DNA of 64,000 bases from Flavobacterium zepuense (GTDB lineage Bacteria > Bacteroidota > Bacteroidia > Flavobacteriales > Flavobacteriaceae), in assembly GCF_007097145.1 (NCBI RefSeq), contig NZ_VJVZ01000002.1, forward strand, positions 124,001 to 188,000. The letters are read 5' to 3'. Position 1 is the first letter of the stretch. The number at the start of each line of letters is the position of its first letter. The notes under the pieces are model-generated. The model was not told where the DNA came from. It saw only the letters and a program-made list of their open reading frames with translations, and did not search any database. The position numbers and the translations under genes are program-made. Below are positions 36,238 through 45,492 of the stretch, one piece after another.

Positions 36238-37590
36238 ATGAGCAAAGCAATAGCGGGGTTTAGCAAACTTAGCAAAGAACAAAAGATAGACTGGCTGGCA
36301 AACGAATATTTTGAAAGCCCCACCGAAGCCATCGCTTTATTAAGAAAATACTGGAATACTGATGATGGGGTGCAAAAACTGCACGACGAGTTTATAGAAA
36401 ACACCATCTCTAATTTTTACCTTCCGCTGGGTATTGCACCAAATTTCACTATTAATGGCCGTGAATATACCATCCCGATGGCTATTGAGGAAAGTTCTGT
36501 AGTAGCAGCGGCATCTAAATCGGCTAAGTTTTGGGCTACGCGTGGTGGCTTTAAAGCCACGGTACTGAATACCGAAAAAATAGGCCAGGTTCACTTTATG
36601 TATACCGGAAGTGCTGAAAAACTGGCCGCTTTTTTTGAAGCTACCAAACAGGATTTTTTTACCGATACCGAAACCATTACCAAAAATATGCAAAAACGCG
36701 GCGGCGGTATATTAGATATCGAGCTTCGTGATAAAACAGCGCTTATACCTAATTATTACCAGCTTCATGCAACGTTTGAAACAGTAGACAGCATGGGCGC
36801 TAATTTTATAAACTCCTGTTTAGAGCAATTTTCTAAAACGCTGCGTGAAGAAGCGTTACTCTATACTTCTTTTACCGAAGAAGAAAAACACATTCAGGTG
36901 GTTATGAGTATTCTCTCTAACTACGTTCCTAATTGCGTGGTGCGTGCCGAGGTGTCCTGCCCGGTAGCCGACCTTAACGAGGACAGGAACATTAGCCCTG
37001 AAGAGTTTGCAACCAAATTCATAAACGCAGTTAAGATTGCTGAAGTTGAGCCCTACCGTGCCGTTACGCACAATAAAGGTATTATGAATGGCATCGATTC
37101 GGTGGTTGTGGCAACCGGTAACGACTTTAGGGCTGTAGAAGCAGGAGTACATGCTTATGCTGCCCGAAACGGACAATACAGCAGCTTATCGCACGCTAAA
37201 GTAGAAAACGGCATCTTTACCTTTTGGGTGGATGTTCCGTTAGCTTTAGGTACTGTAGGCGGACTGACAACGTTACACCCGCTGGTTAAATTCTCGTTAG
37301 AGATGTTAGGCAACCCATCAGCTCAGGAACTAATGCAGATAGTAGCCGTAGCCGGACTGGCGCAAAATTTTGCAGCATTACGATCACTTACCACCACAGG
37401 CATACAGCAGGGCCACATGAAAATGCACCTTATGAATATCCTTAACCAGCTTGAAGCATCTGATGAAGAAAAGCAACAGGCTGTTAAGCATTTTGAAAAA
37501 CATACTGTGAGCCATTCGGCTGCTGCCGATTTTGTAAACCAATTGCGAACCATAGACCCTACCCGCATTGAAGAAGACTTTTTACAGTAA
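36238..37590 (+). CDS. mvaA: Hydroxymethylglutaryl-CoA reductase, class II (degradative-type)
   Basis: The 450-residue protein has the class II HMGR pattern: N-terminal GFSKLSKEQKIDWLA, catalytic Glu in PMAIEESSVVAAASKSAKF, the central dinucleotide-binding region (VDSMGANFIN; class II 'DAMG'-type) and C-terminal GGLTTLHPL and GLAQNFAALRSLTTTGIQQGHMKMH with the conserved His. In Flavobacteria the class II enzyme normally makes mevalonate for isoprenoids despite its 'degradative' label. The adjacent GHMP kinase supports this. It overlaps the kinase gene by 23 bp. Confidence 0.94.
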   Translation: MSKAIAGFSKLSKEQKIDWLANEYFESPTEAIALLRKYWNTDDGVQKLHDEFIENTISNFYLPLGIAPNFTINGREYTIPMAIEESSVVAAASKSAKFWATRGGFKATVLNTEKIGQVHFMYTGSAEKLAAFFEATKQDFFTDTETITKNMQKRGGGILDIELRDKTALIPNYYQLHATFETVDSMGANFINSCLEQFSKTLREEALLYTSFTEEEKHIQVVMSILSNYVPNCVVRAEVSCPVADLNEDRNISPEEFATKFINAVKIAEVEPYRAVTHNKGIMNGIDSVVVATGNDFRAVEAGVHAYAARNGQYSSLSHAKVENGIFTFWVDVPLALGTVGGLTTLHPLVKFSLEMLGNPSAQELMQIVAVAGLAQNFAALRSLTTTGIQQGHMKMHLMNILNQLEASDEEKQQAVKHFEKHTVSHSAAADFVNQLRTIDPTRIEEDFLQ

Positions 37591-38479
37591 CGGCAAACTG
37601 CTTATTACAGGTGAATATACCGTGCTTGATGGCGCGCAGGCTTTGGCATTGCCCACAAAATCTGGGCAATATTTAGAGGTTGACTCTACCAATAGCGGCA
37701 TCATCAAATGGGTTAGCCATGATGCAGATAGCAGTATTTGGTTTAATGAAGAACTACCTGTTGAAGCAATACTTTCCAACCTGCCATATACAGATAAACC
37801 CGAAGTTATCACCCTTATAAACATACTCCACAAAGCACACGTGGCAAATCCTGATGTACTGCAAAACAATAATGGGTTTGATGTTAAAACAATCCTTACT
37901 TTCCCAAGGCATTGGGGATTGGGTACTTCTTCTACTCTGATTAATAACATTGCACAGTGGTTTGGCATTGATGCTTACACATTGCTTGCTGAGAGTTTTG
38001 GTGGCAGCGGGTATGATATTGCCTGTGCCCAAAACAATACTGCAATTACCTATCAGCTAAAAGATGGTTTGCCTGTAGTCAGCCCGGTTAGTTTCGATCC
38101 GGCATTCGCCGATAACATTTGGTTTATCTATTTAAACCAAAAACAAAACAGCCGCGAGGCTATTGCAGCGTACAGGGAACACCGTAAAGACATTGCTCAA
38201 ATCATTACGCGTATAGACATCCTAACTAACGATATACTGCTTGCAGGAGACTTACAAACGTTTTCATCTGCTTTAGAAAAACATGAAGTGCTCATGAGTG
38301 GGGTACTGGGAATTGCGCCGGTACAGGAACGGCTATTCCCCGATTTTAAAGGCGTAGTAAAAAGCCTTGGTGCCTGGGGTGGCGATTTTGTAATGGCTGC
38401 ATCCAAAGATAACCCAACCCAATATTTTTCAGACAAAGGCTATACCACTATCATTCCTTATCGTAAAATGATACTTTAA
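37568..38479 (+). CDS. GYDIA-type GHMP kinase, probable mevalonate-pathway kinase
   Basis: This 303-residue kinase of the GHMP superfamily shows the N-terminal GKLLITGEYTVLDGAQALALP, the ATP-binding glycine-rich loop (FPRHWGLGTSSTLINNIA), and GGSGYDIACA, the family's namesake motif. Similarity to mevalonate/phosphomevalonate kinases and its 23-bp overlap with HMG-CoA reductase suggest it phosphorylates mevalonate or phosphomevalonate. Which step cannot be told from sequence alone. Confidence 0.87.
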   Translation: MKKTFYSNGKLLITGEYTVLDGAQALALPTKSGQYLEVDSTNSGIIKWVSHDADSSIWFNEELPVEAILSNLPYTDKPEVITLINILHKAHVANPDVLQNNNGFDVKTILTFPRHWGLGTSSTLINNIAQWFGIDAYTLLAESFGGSGYDIACAQNNTAITYQLKDGLPVVSPVSFDPAFADNIWFIYLNQKQNSREAIAAYREHRKDIAQIITRIDILTNDILLAGDLQTFSSALEKHEVLMSGVLGIAPVQERLFPDFKGVVKSLGAWGGDFVMAASKDNPTQYFSDKGYTTIIPYRKMIL

Positions 38480-38527
38480 AAATCGCATATTGTTTATTGC
38501 CAATTGTATAATAAACGAACATAAAAC

Positions 38528-38559
38528 AAAATGCCCTCGCTTAGTAGCGAGGGCATTTT
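38528..38559. terminator. Bidirectional terminator between GHMP kinase and ppiD
   Basis: A perfect 14-bp stem (38528-38541 with 38546-38559, arms AAAATGCCCTCGCT and complement) with tetraloop TAGT and T/A tracts on both sides, between convergent genes. Confidence 0.95.
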
Positions 38560-38584
38560 TTATATCCTTGAAAAGATATTTGGC

Positions 38585-40684
38585 TTAGTTAAACTCAAAC
38601 CTGTTATCTTCAATATCTGCATTGTCTTTAAGAGCAGTAGAAAGCCTTGTTTCTACACCGCCCCTACCCTGGCCGTTAAGCCTTGTAGTGATGGCACTAA
38701 AGTTAGTAAGTGCAGCAGCGTTTTCAACGCTCTTAGCCCTTACCATAAATACACCTGCTTCACCTTCTATAAGGCCAGAAGTTTTTCCGGCAGCAAGTCC
38801 AAATGCTTTACCTACAACTTTCATTTCAGGGCCAATACCGCTTATCATTGGGTTAGCCATGCTTAAGCCTGTAGCCAAAGCAACAGTAGAACCTGATTTT
38901 TGAGCAACAGCCTCTAAGGTAGATCCTGTCATTTTAGCTTTTATAAGTGCCGCTTTCTTTTGGTTACGTACTATTGGCAACACACTAACTTTAGCTTCTT
39001 CTATAGGAAGAAGGCCTTTTTCGTTAATATTTTTAAGCCTTGCAACTACGTGGCCTTGCGGAGTGTCAAATTTCTTAACATCGCCTACTTTAGTATCGTC
39101 AGAGAATGCCCAGCGAACAATTGGCCTTTGCGCACCAACACCCGGTATGTTCTCGTCGTTAGCTTTTAAGCCGTTAGCAGGAGTAACAGTGTAACCTAAT
39201 CCTTTAGCAAGATCTGCAAGAGGTTTCTCTCTTGAATCCATTTCAAGCTTAGTAGCTTTTGTAAAGTTAGCATCGGTAGTAGCCTCAGTAGGCTGTATTT
39301 TTTGAGCAATAGTAGCAACCTGTACAGCATCTTCTTTATCAAGAATCCTCATTACATGGTAACCAAAATCAGTTTCAACAACGCCGGTTTTACCTTTAGG
39401 GCTTGCAACGGCAAAGTCTTTAAATTCTTTAGCCCATCCGCCATCAGGAGTTACATCATAAACACCACCGTTTTGTACAGCACCCGGATCATCAGAGTTT
39501 GTCCTTGCCAACTGGTCTATAGCAGCTGGGTTAGCATTAACCTGAGCAAGGTAACCATCGGCAATAGCCTTAGCTTCTTCTTTAGTCCTTGTAATACTTG
39601 CAGCAGCCCTCATAGCGCCTTTGTAAGCCACAAGTACGTGAGATACTTTAGTGCTTGCACCCGGCTTTCTGCCAGTTACCCTGTTAAGCATGTAGTAACC
39701 GTTTAACACATACGGACCGTAAACCTGGCCCGGAGCCAAAGCAAATATTTGCTCTGCATGCTCTAAAGGCAATTGTTTTTTAGTAACGTAAGTAGTATCA
39801 TATTTCATTTCAGAATTTGCATTTACAAACTCTTCAACGTTTTTAGCAGCACCAAAACCGGGAACGGTATCGTTAGCTTTAGTCTCGTCGTTATATTCAA
39901 CTTTAGCAACAAGAAGTCCATCAATGTTTTTCTTCATCTCAGCCTCATCAGCAGGAGAAGGTTTATTGTCAATGAATACAAATTCGATATCGCGTGATGC
40001 TTCGGCTTTATATTTCTTCTCGTTTTTCTTCATATAATCTACAAGTTCCTGGTCAGAAACCTTAACCTGGTCATCGTTTATGCTGTTGTAAGGAACAAAA
40101 ACATAATCAAAGGTAGCTTTGTTATTTTCAAGCTTGTAAGTAGCCTGGCCCTCTACATTAGTAGTAAAGTAACCTGCCTTAAGCATGGCAGCATATAACT
40201 GCCTTTTAGCAGAAGCCTCTACACTTGGCCTTTCGCTTTCAATCGCCTGGTATTGCTGCGGGTTTGTAGTTTTCATATTCACAAGGAATTCATTGAATTT
40301 CGCTTTGTCAAATTTGCCAAGCGCATTCATGAACTGAGGGTTTTGCCCAACCATCTGGCCGTACATATCCAGCACGTGGTCTCTGCCTACCCTTATTCCG
40401 GCTTTATCAAATCGTTCCTGGAAAAGAACTTTTTGCACTTCGTATTCCCATACATTGTTTGCAGCCTGCGTAGGACTAATGCCCTGCTGACGCGTTTGCA
40501 TGTTGTTTACGCTTTCAAGAAACTCTTTTACAGGGATATCTGTCCCGTTTACGCTTCCTACATTTTTAGTAACGCCAAATCCGCCGCTGTTTATAATATC
40601 ACCTATTATAAAAGCTAATAAACAGAAACCGATAACACCTATCAGTAAAATTGAACGCTGCCTTATTTTAGATAAAACCGCCAT
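38585..40684 (-). CDS. Peptidyl-prolyl cis-trans isomerase, PpiD/SurA type
   Basis: In this 699-residue periplasmic chaperone, one N-terminal TM anchor (~12-30, ILLIGVIGFCLLAFIIGDI) is followed by a SurA_N_3-type chaperone domain (~35-230), a parvulin PPIase domain (~340-455; TKVSHVLVAYKG ... GYHVMRILDKED) and a second parvulin-like C-terminal domain without clear catalytic residues. It folds outer-membrane or secreted proteins at the inner-membrane surface. It is the last gene of a seven-gene envelope cluster, separated from the CorC-like gene by 99 bp of AT-rich DNA. Confidence 0.92.
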   Translation of the reverse strand: MAVLSKIRQRSILLIGVIGFCLLAFIIGDIINSGGFGVTKNVGSVNGTDIPVKEFLESVNNMQTRQQGISPTQAANNVWEYEVQKVLFQERFDKAGIRVGRDHVLDMYGQMVGQNPQFMNALGKFDKAKFNEFLVNMKTTNPQQYQAIESERPSVEASAKRQLYAAMLKAGYFTTNVEGQATYKLENNKATFDYVFVPYNSINDDQVKVSDQELVDYMKKNEKKYKAEASRDIEFVFIDNKPSPADEAEMKKNIDGLLVAKVEYNDETKANDTVPGFGAAKNVEEFVNANSEMKYDTTYVTKKQLPLEHAEQIFALAPGQVYGPYVLNGYYMLNRVTGRKPGASTKVSHVLVAYKGAMRAAASITRTKEEAKAIADGYLAQVNANPAAIDQLARTNSDDPGAVQNGGVYDVTPDGGWAKEFKDFAVASPKGKTGVVETDFGYHVMRILDKEDAVQVATIAQKIQPTEATTDANFTKATKLEMDSREKPLADLAKGLGYTVTPANGLKANDENIPGVGAQRPIVRWAFSDDTKVGDVKKFDTPQGHVVARLKNINEKGLLPIEEAKVSVLPIVRNQKKAALIKAKMTGSTLEAVAQKSGSTVALATGLSMANPMISGIGPEMKVVGKAFGLAAGKTSGLIEGEAGVFMVRAKSVENAAALTNFSAITTRLNGQGRGGVETRLSTALKDNADIEDNRFEFN

Positions 40685-40783
40685 GTGTATTTGTTGTTAA
40701 AATTTTAATTCAGTGGGCGAAAATACAATTATATGCTTAATAATAAAAATAGTGAGCTTATTTTTTAAAGAAGTTTTATTTTT

Positions 40784-42049
40784 TTATTTATTCCTTGACG
40801 CAATCATTTTTATAAGCTCTATTTTTTTGCCTGATGCCTGCTCTATAATCACAGTCAAACCGCCTATCTCCAAAGTTTCACCCGCTTGCGGAATCTCCTT
40901 TGCATGATGCACTATAAACCCACCAAGCGTGGCATAAGCATCCGTTTCAGGGATATTTAAGCCATATTCTTCGTTAATATAGGCAACATCAAGCCGTGCC
41001 GAGAATAAAAACGCGCCATCTTCAAGCCGTTCTTCGGCGAGTTCTTCTTCCTCATCATGCTCGTCTTCTATCTCACCAAAAAGCTCTTCTATAATATCTT
41101 CTACAGTAATTATACCTGCCGTACCTCCGTACTCATCCAATATTACCGCCATGCTTTTACGCCTGCGGGTAAGCAGGCTCAGCAGTTCTTTAATATAAAT
41201 AGTTTCAGGCACATACTCTATACCTATCATTATTTGCCGAATGGTTTGCGGTTTTTTAAAAAGCTCAAACGAGTGTATGTAGCCAATAATATCATCCATA
41301 GTCTCACGGTACACCACGATCTTGCTGTAATCGGTATCTATAAAAAGCTGTTTAAGTTCACTTACAGGATCGTTTACCTCTACGGCCTCAATCTCGGTAC
41401 GCGGAGTCATAATATCACGCGCTTTAAGCCCGGAAAACTCCAACGCATTCTGAAATATCTGTATTTCAGAATCTACCTCTTCATTATCGTTAGCACCGGT
41501 AAGCTGCTCTGTAATATACGTACCCAACTCGCCACGGCTAAAATTGCCACGGTCTTCGTGGGCTTTTGTACGCAGTATGTTTACAAGGATAAAATCGGAT
41601 ACCGCCATAATACATATTGCCACCCTGCTAAAAACCACATAAAAAACATAGGCCGGTATGGCAAGTGCCTTAATTAACGTATTAGCATACAACTGAAAAA
41701 ACACTTTAGGCACAAACTCTGCCGTAAGTAATATAATACCTGTAGTAACAGCAATTTGTATAAGCAACTGGTAGCTTAGTGGCATATGGGTTTGCTGCAT
41801 GCCAAACCATCGTAGTACTGCCCCACCCATGTAATACCCATAAATTACAAGCGCTATACTGTTACCAATGAGCATCGAGGTTATAAACCGCGTAGGATTT
41901 TCGGTAAGGCGGGTAAGAATTTTTGAAATGAGGGTAAGCTGCTTTTTTTCTACACCAAGGTACACCTTGTTAGACGAAACATAAGCAATTTCCATACCCG
42001 AGAAAAAAGCGGAAAACAATAGGCACCCTATGATTATAACCGCTTCCAT
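40784..42049 (-). CDS. CNNM/CorC-HlyC family membrane protein (hemolysin-type)
   Basis: In this 421-residue protein, the N-terminal CNNM transmembrane domain (~1-180, four TM segments; FFSGMEIAYVSSNKVYL) is followed by a CBS pair (~205-330; IMTPRTEIEAVEVN) and a C-terminal CorC_HlyC transporter-associated domain (~340-420). The family is linked to Mg2+/Co2+ efflux. The gliding protein GldE has the same architecture, but its usual gldD neighbour is absent here. It lies 5 bp after a 66-residue membrane protein on the same strand. Confidence 0.9.
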   Translation of the reverse strand: MEAVIIIGCLLFSAFFSGMEIAYVSSNKVYLGVEKKQLTLISKILTRLTENPTRFITSMLIGNSIALVIYGYYMGGAVLRWFGMQQTHMPLSYQLLIQIAVTTGIILLTAEFVPKVFFQLYANTLIKALAIPAYVFYVVFSRVAICIMAVSDFILVNILRTKAHEDRGNFSRGELGTYITEQLTGANDNEEVDSEIQIFQNALEFSGLKARDIMTPRTEIEAVEVNDPVSELKQLFIDTDYSKIVVYRETMDDIIGYIHSFELFKKPQTIRQIMIGIEYVPETIYIKELLSLLTRRRKSMAVILDEYGGTAGIITVEDIIEELFGEIEDEHDEEEELAEERLEDGAFLFSARLDVAYINEEYGLNIPETDAYATLGGFIVHHAKEIPQAGETLEIGGLTVIIEQASGKKIELIKMIASRNK

Positions 42050-42054
42050 AGGCG

Positions 42055-42255
42055 TTATTTATTTTTACTCTTGTTACTGTATTTGTTACCAAAATGACGC
42101 CTGAAGAAAAACATAAATATTGATACTGCACCTATACCAAAACTTACCACTGCCTCGCCATTATCATTTTCTGTAAGCGATATAATGCCGCTGTACACAA
42201 AAAAGGCCGCAACAAGAAGGTAAACGTAAGACACGTATTTAAGGTAAGTCATCAT
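42055..42255 (-). CDS. Small two-TM membrane protein
   Basis: The 66-residue protein has two hydrophobic helices (~7-25 and ~36-52) joined by a short acidic turn (TENDNGE) and a basic C-terminal tail (RRHFGNKYSNKSKNK). No family is recognised. It is placed 21 bp after lptC and 5 bp before the CorC-like gene, so it is in the operon. The positive tail suggests both ends are cytoplasmic. Confidence 0.72.
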   Translation of the reverse strand: MMTYLKYVSYVYLLVAAFFVYSGIISLTENDNGEAVVSFGIGAVSIFMFFFRRHFGNKYSNKSKNK

Positions 42256-42276
42256 AATTATAAGAAGAAAAATGTG

Positions 42277-42828
42277 TTAGTCCACATTATTTATAGCACC
42301 CGTATTACGCTGGGTGTTCATTACTTTAAAATCTTTGCTAAAATCTATGCCCGGGCCTTCAAAATTGCCTTTAGCAGCATCTGTAAATGTAAATCTTTTT
42401 TCGGTATAAAACCACTCGTTTTTCTGGTCGTAGTACAGCTGCTCTGTCTTTAGCACACCACCTTCAGACGATGTGATCTTTACATGGCCCTGCAAATCTA
42501 TGATATCACTGCCTTCATACCGTATGGCGTAATCAGACTCTACATAGCTGTTTTTTTTATTCTGATCGATAAGCGTTACATGAACGCCTTTAGGAAACTC
42601 GTTAAAACCGTATTCTAAATTAGAATAATCCAGCATTAGCGGACTAACCAGTATAGCCTTTACCCTGCCGGAATCAGTATACTTAAGGTTGATATTCTCT
42701 GACCTACCTACGGGGCTAAACGCCACACTGTTGATACGCTGCACGTCATGAAAATTACTTTCGCATGATGCCAGGGCAACAACCAGCGCCGAAAATATAA
42801 TAAGGTAATATTTATGCAAAAGCCTCAT
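42277..42828 (-). CDS. lptC: LPS export periplasmic protein LptC
   Basis: The 183-residue protein carries an N-terminal signal/anchor with a possible lipobox (ALASC, Cys22) and a single OstA-like beta-jellyroll (~65-165; AIRYEGSDIIDLQGHVKITSSEGGVLKTEQLYYD). It bridges the inner-membrane LptBFG complex to LptA during lipopolysaccharide export. It starts 2 bp after the TPR gene stop. This fits with lpxB elsewhere in the window. Confidence 0.9.
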   Translation of the reverse strand: MRLLHKYYLIIFSALVVALASCESNFHDVQRINSVAFSPVGRSENINLKYTDSGRVKAILVSPLMLDYSNLEYGFNEFPKGVHVTLIDQNKKNSYVESDYAIRYEGSDIIDLQGHVKITSSEGGVLKTEQLYYDQKNEWFYTEKRFTFTDAAKGNFEGPGIDFSKDFKVMNTQRNTGAINNVD

Positions 42829-42830
42829 TG

Positions 42831-44201
42831 TTAGTTAGGGATGGTAATAGTTTCGTTAACCCAGCAGCCAAAAGTAATAGTATCGCCTTTCTTTTTTCCG
42901 GCAGCCTTAATCTCAGCAGCAGTAGGCAGCTTTTTATTAAAATTCCTATCTATAAGTGCAGCAACTGTTGTTTTATAACGCGGTTCGGCCACCTCAGCTT
43001 TTTTAGCTGTCGCAATTGATAGCCATGCCAATGCTTTTTTGTCAAAGTTACTCAGGTTACAGTCTTTTGCCATTGATGCCGAAGCATACAACTCTGCCAA
43101 AAATAAGTATGGTTTACCCGATTTAGGATTGGCTTCAGCAGCCTTAAGTGCATATTTTTTTGCTTCTGCCTTATCGTCATTCCTAAAGGCTGTAGCTATA
43201 GTGCTGTAAGTTTCTGATTTCTTTATAGGATCCGGCTGTAAATCTACCGCCTGGTTAAAGTAATCAATAGCTCCTTTTTTGTCGCCTTTGCGCAGGGAAA
43301 GATTTCCCAAAAGGTATGCTGATTTATAAGTAGCCTTATTTTTATGAAGCGCTAAAGCCCCATCAAACAGCGTGGCCGATTTGTAACATTTATTCTCGTT
43401 AAGCGCCGTTACCATAGCCTCAAGCCATGCAATATTTGCTTTATTTTTCTCGTAGCCTGCACTATAATAGGCATCAAGTTTAGTACAGTCAAAATATTTA
43501 GCAGCCTGCAAAGCAATACTTTCACTAACAGAGTCGAGCGAATTTTGTTCACTCTTTGCCTGCTTCATAAATATTTTTTCATCAAAAGCTAACTCTTCTG
43601 TATCTTGCTTTTTAGTAAGCGCTGCAATTTTATCTAACAACCTGCTTTTAGCATAAGCAGCCTGTGCAGCAATATCGCTGTATTTTTGTATAAATTGTTC
43701 CTGGGTTACAGCACCCTTACCGCCATCATACTGTTTAAGGAAAAGGTTAAAATACAACTCTATGGCATTAAAATCTGTAAACCCTTCTTTTTTAGAAGTA
43801 AAGGCATTATCAAGAATTTTGTAGACTTCATCATCCTTTGCCATTTTTTTATTGAAAAGCAAAAGCGCCTTTTTTTCGTCGCCACCCGTACCCGGAAAAT
43901 TTCTTTCCTGCTCAGTGTAGAGGTTAACCAACTCTTGGTTAAAAACTTTTTCATCTTCAGGTGTTTGTGCGCTTTCCGATTTATATATCAGCACAGCCTC
44001 ACCATAAAAATAAAGCTTATCGCTGTATTTAGGGCATGATTTTCTTAAAGCAGGCAGTATGGCAAGCGCATCATCATAAGCCTGAGATGTTACTTTACTT
44101 TCAAGCGCCTTAAAACTATCTGCGCACTTAAAATCCTGCGCGGTAGCGGTTAAGGTTATAAATCCTGCACATAGCAATAAAAGGGCCTGTTTAGTTTTCA
44201 T
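42831..44201 (-). CDS. Secreted TPR-repeat protein
   Basis: The start is placed at ATG 44201 (MKTKQALLLLCAGFITLTATAQ, signal peptide); the earlier Met at 44240 overlaps the preceding gene. The 456-residue product is almost wholly helical, with tetratricopeptide repeats best seen at ~295-395 (LLGNLSLRKGDKKGAIDYFNQAVDLQPD and ALKAAEANPKSGKPYLFLAELY). It probably binds envelope partners in the periplasm. It lies between a FadL-like barrel and lptC. Confidence 0.85.
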   Translation of the reverse strand: MKTKQALLLLCAGFITLTATAQDFKCADSFKALESKVTSQAYDDALAILPALRKSCPKYSDKLYFYGEAVLIYKSESAQTPEDEKVFNQELVNLYTEQERNFPGTGGDEKKALLLFNKKMAKDDEVYKILDNAFTSKKEGFTDFNAIELYFNLFLKQYDGGKGAVTQEQFIQKYSDIAAQAAYAKSRLLDKIAALTKKQDTEELAFDEKIFMKQAKSEQNSLDSVSESIALQAAKYFDCTKLDAYYSAGYEKNKANIAWLEAMVTALNENKCYKSATLFDGALALHKNKATYKSAYLLGNLSLRKGDKKGAIDYFNQAVDLQPDPIKKSETYSTIATAFRNDDKAEAKKYALKAAEANPKSGKPYLFLAELYASASMAKDCNLSNFDKKALAWLSIATAKKAEVAEPRYKTTVAALIDRNFNKKLPTAAEIKAAGKKKGDTITFGCWVNETITIPN

Positions 44202-44217
44202 GCTGCAATTGTTTTTG

Positions 44218-45492
44218 TTATTCGTACTTTCTCTTAACAAACCATTTGTCGTTAATAGAGAGCCCTATAAACACGTTAAAATAGTTTTCCTGTATAAGGC
44301 CTGCATTTTTAGTACCCCTTTGGCCGTACTCAAACCCAATGTTAAGGTTAGAGCCACCAATAGTACCACCAAGCGGAAGCCCAAGGCCTAAGCTAACACC
44401 CTTATCATCAATAGATTCTCCACCTAACACAAGACCTGTTTTTTCAAACTTAAGCCCGGCACGATAGGTAATCCTGCTAATATAGCTATTGTAAGACATA
44501 AACTTAGGTATCCAGTATCCCCCCAGGGCATATTTGCTGGAGTTTTCAAAACGGGCGCTGGTAGTGGTACCATCAAAACGTCCTCCAAGCTCGTTAGCCT
44601 GCTGGTTAGTGTATTCTGCACCAAGAAACCATTTCCTTGCCTGCCCAAAACCGGTACCAATTGTAAATTTAGACGGCAATTTATAATCCCTGTTAGAAAC
44701 AGTAAAATCTATCTGGTCAACAACGCTTTGATCGCCCGCCGCTGAAACTGATACCGTAGCTATATTACGCACAGATTCACTTTTAAGTGAAGCCTCTGTG
44801 CTGTAAGTTGCACTTACATAATACTCATATTTGCTTTTGATCCTTGTTTTATACATCAACCCAATGTTAGCCCCCACACCACTGTAGTCTGAAGCATTTT
44901 TTTCGCGGGTAGCATATTGCAGGCCAATATCGGGTATTGTAACAAGCGAAGTAGTTTCTATATCACCAAAGTAGTACTGAAAGTCTGCACCGAAGCTAAT
45001 CTTAGGGGTTATCTGGTAAGAGAGCCCTCCGAAAACACGGTTTAACCCGCCGCTACCGTCAAACTGCCTTGTACGATTAAGGCTTGTATCTGTATTAGAT
45101 GTTGTATTTTGTATCCTGTACCCCACAGAGGTGTATGGCATAAGGCCAAATGCACCCGCCAGCTTGCCAAAAGGCAGGGCAACCGCAATATAATCTAACG
45201 TAGTACGGCCTGCACGTGCGTTTTGAGTGTCAGTTTCAAATAAGGTGCTACCTGTAGAGCCCCCTACTGTAAAAGTGGTAAACTTAAGCGAGCTGTATGA
45301 TGCAGGGTTTTGAAGGTTTATATGTATACTATCAGCTACTACACCTATGCCGGCCATAGACCTTGTTTCTACAGTGCCTTTAAATTTGGCATCGCCAATA
45401 CCGTAAAATGAATAGGGAGAGGCATTATTTTCCTGTGCAAAAGCAACCGTTGACAAAAGAAGGCACAGGCCTGCAATAATTTTTTTAATCAT
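44218..45492 (-). CDS. FadL-like outer-membrane beta-barrel protein
   Basis: The 424-residue protein has a signal peptide (to ~FAQ, residue 19), then an N-terminal hatch-like segment SPYSFYGIGDAKFKGTVETRSMAGIGVV with NPASYSSLKFTTF, typical of FadL/PorV-type barrels. About 14 alternating beta-strands with aromatic girdles follow, ending in a C-terminal strand. The ligand is unknown. It overlaps the coaX stop by 4 bp (ATGA), so the cytosolic kinase and the barrel are coupled. Confidence 0.8.
   Translation of the reverse strand: MIKKIIAGLCLLLSTVAFAQENNASPYSFYGIGDAKFKGTVETRSMAGIGVVADSIHINLQNPASYSSLKFTTFTVGGSTGSTLFETDTQNARAGRTTLDYIAVALPFGKLAGAFGLMPYTSVGYRIQNTTSNTDTSLNRTRQFDGSGGLNRVFGGLSYQITPKISFGADFQYYFGDIETTSLVTIPDIGLQYATREKNASDYSGVGANIGLMYKTRIKSKYEYYVSATYSTEASLKSESVRNIATVSVSAAGDQSVVDQIDFTVSNRDYKLPSKFTIGTGFGQARKWFLGAEYTNQQANELGGRFDGTTTSARFENSSKYALGGYWIPKFMSYNSYISRITYRAGLKFEKTGLVLGGESIDDKGVSLGLGLPLGGTIGGSNLNIGFEYGQRGTKNAGLIQENYFNVFIGLSINDKWFVKRKYE

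Noticed and set aside
41057..41677. Open frame antisense to the CorC-like gene
   Set aside because: It mirrors the codon use of the CBS and TM regions; the opposite strand has an intact recognised protein.
40784..42049. Assignment of the CorC-like protein as GldE of the gliding machinery
   Set aside because: The architecture fits, but the gldD/ssb neighbourhood is missing and the genes here are LptC and PpiD, so a general CorC-like label is safer.
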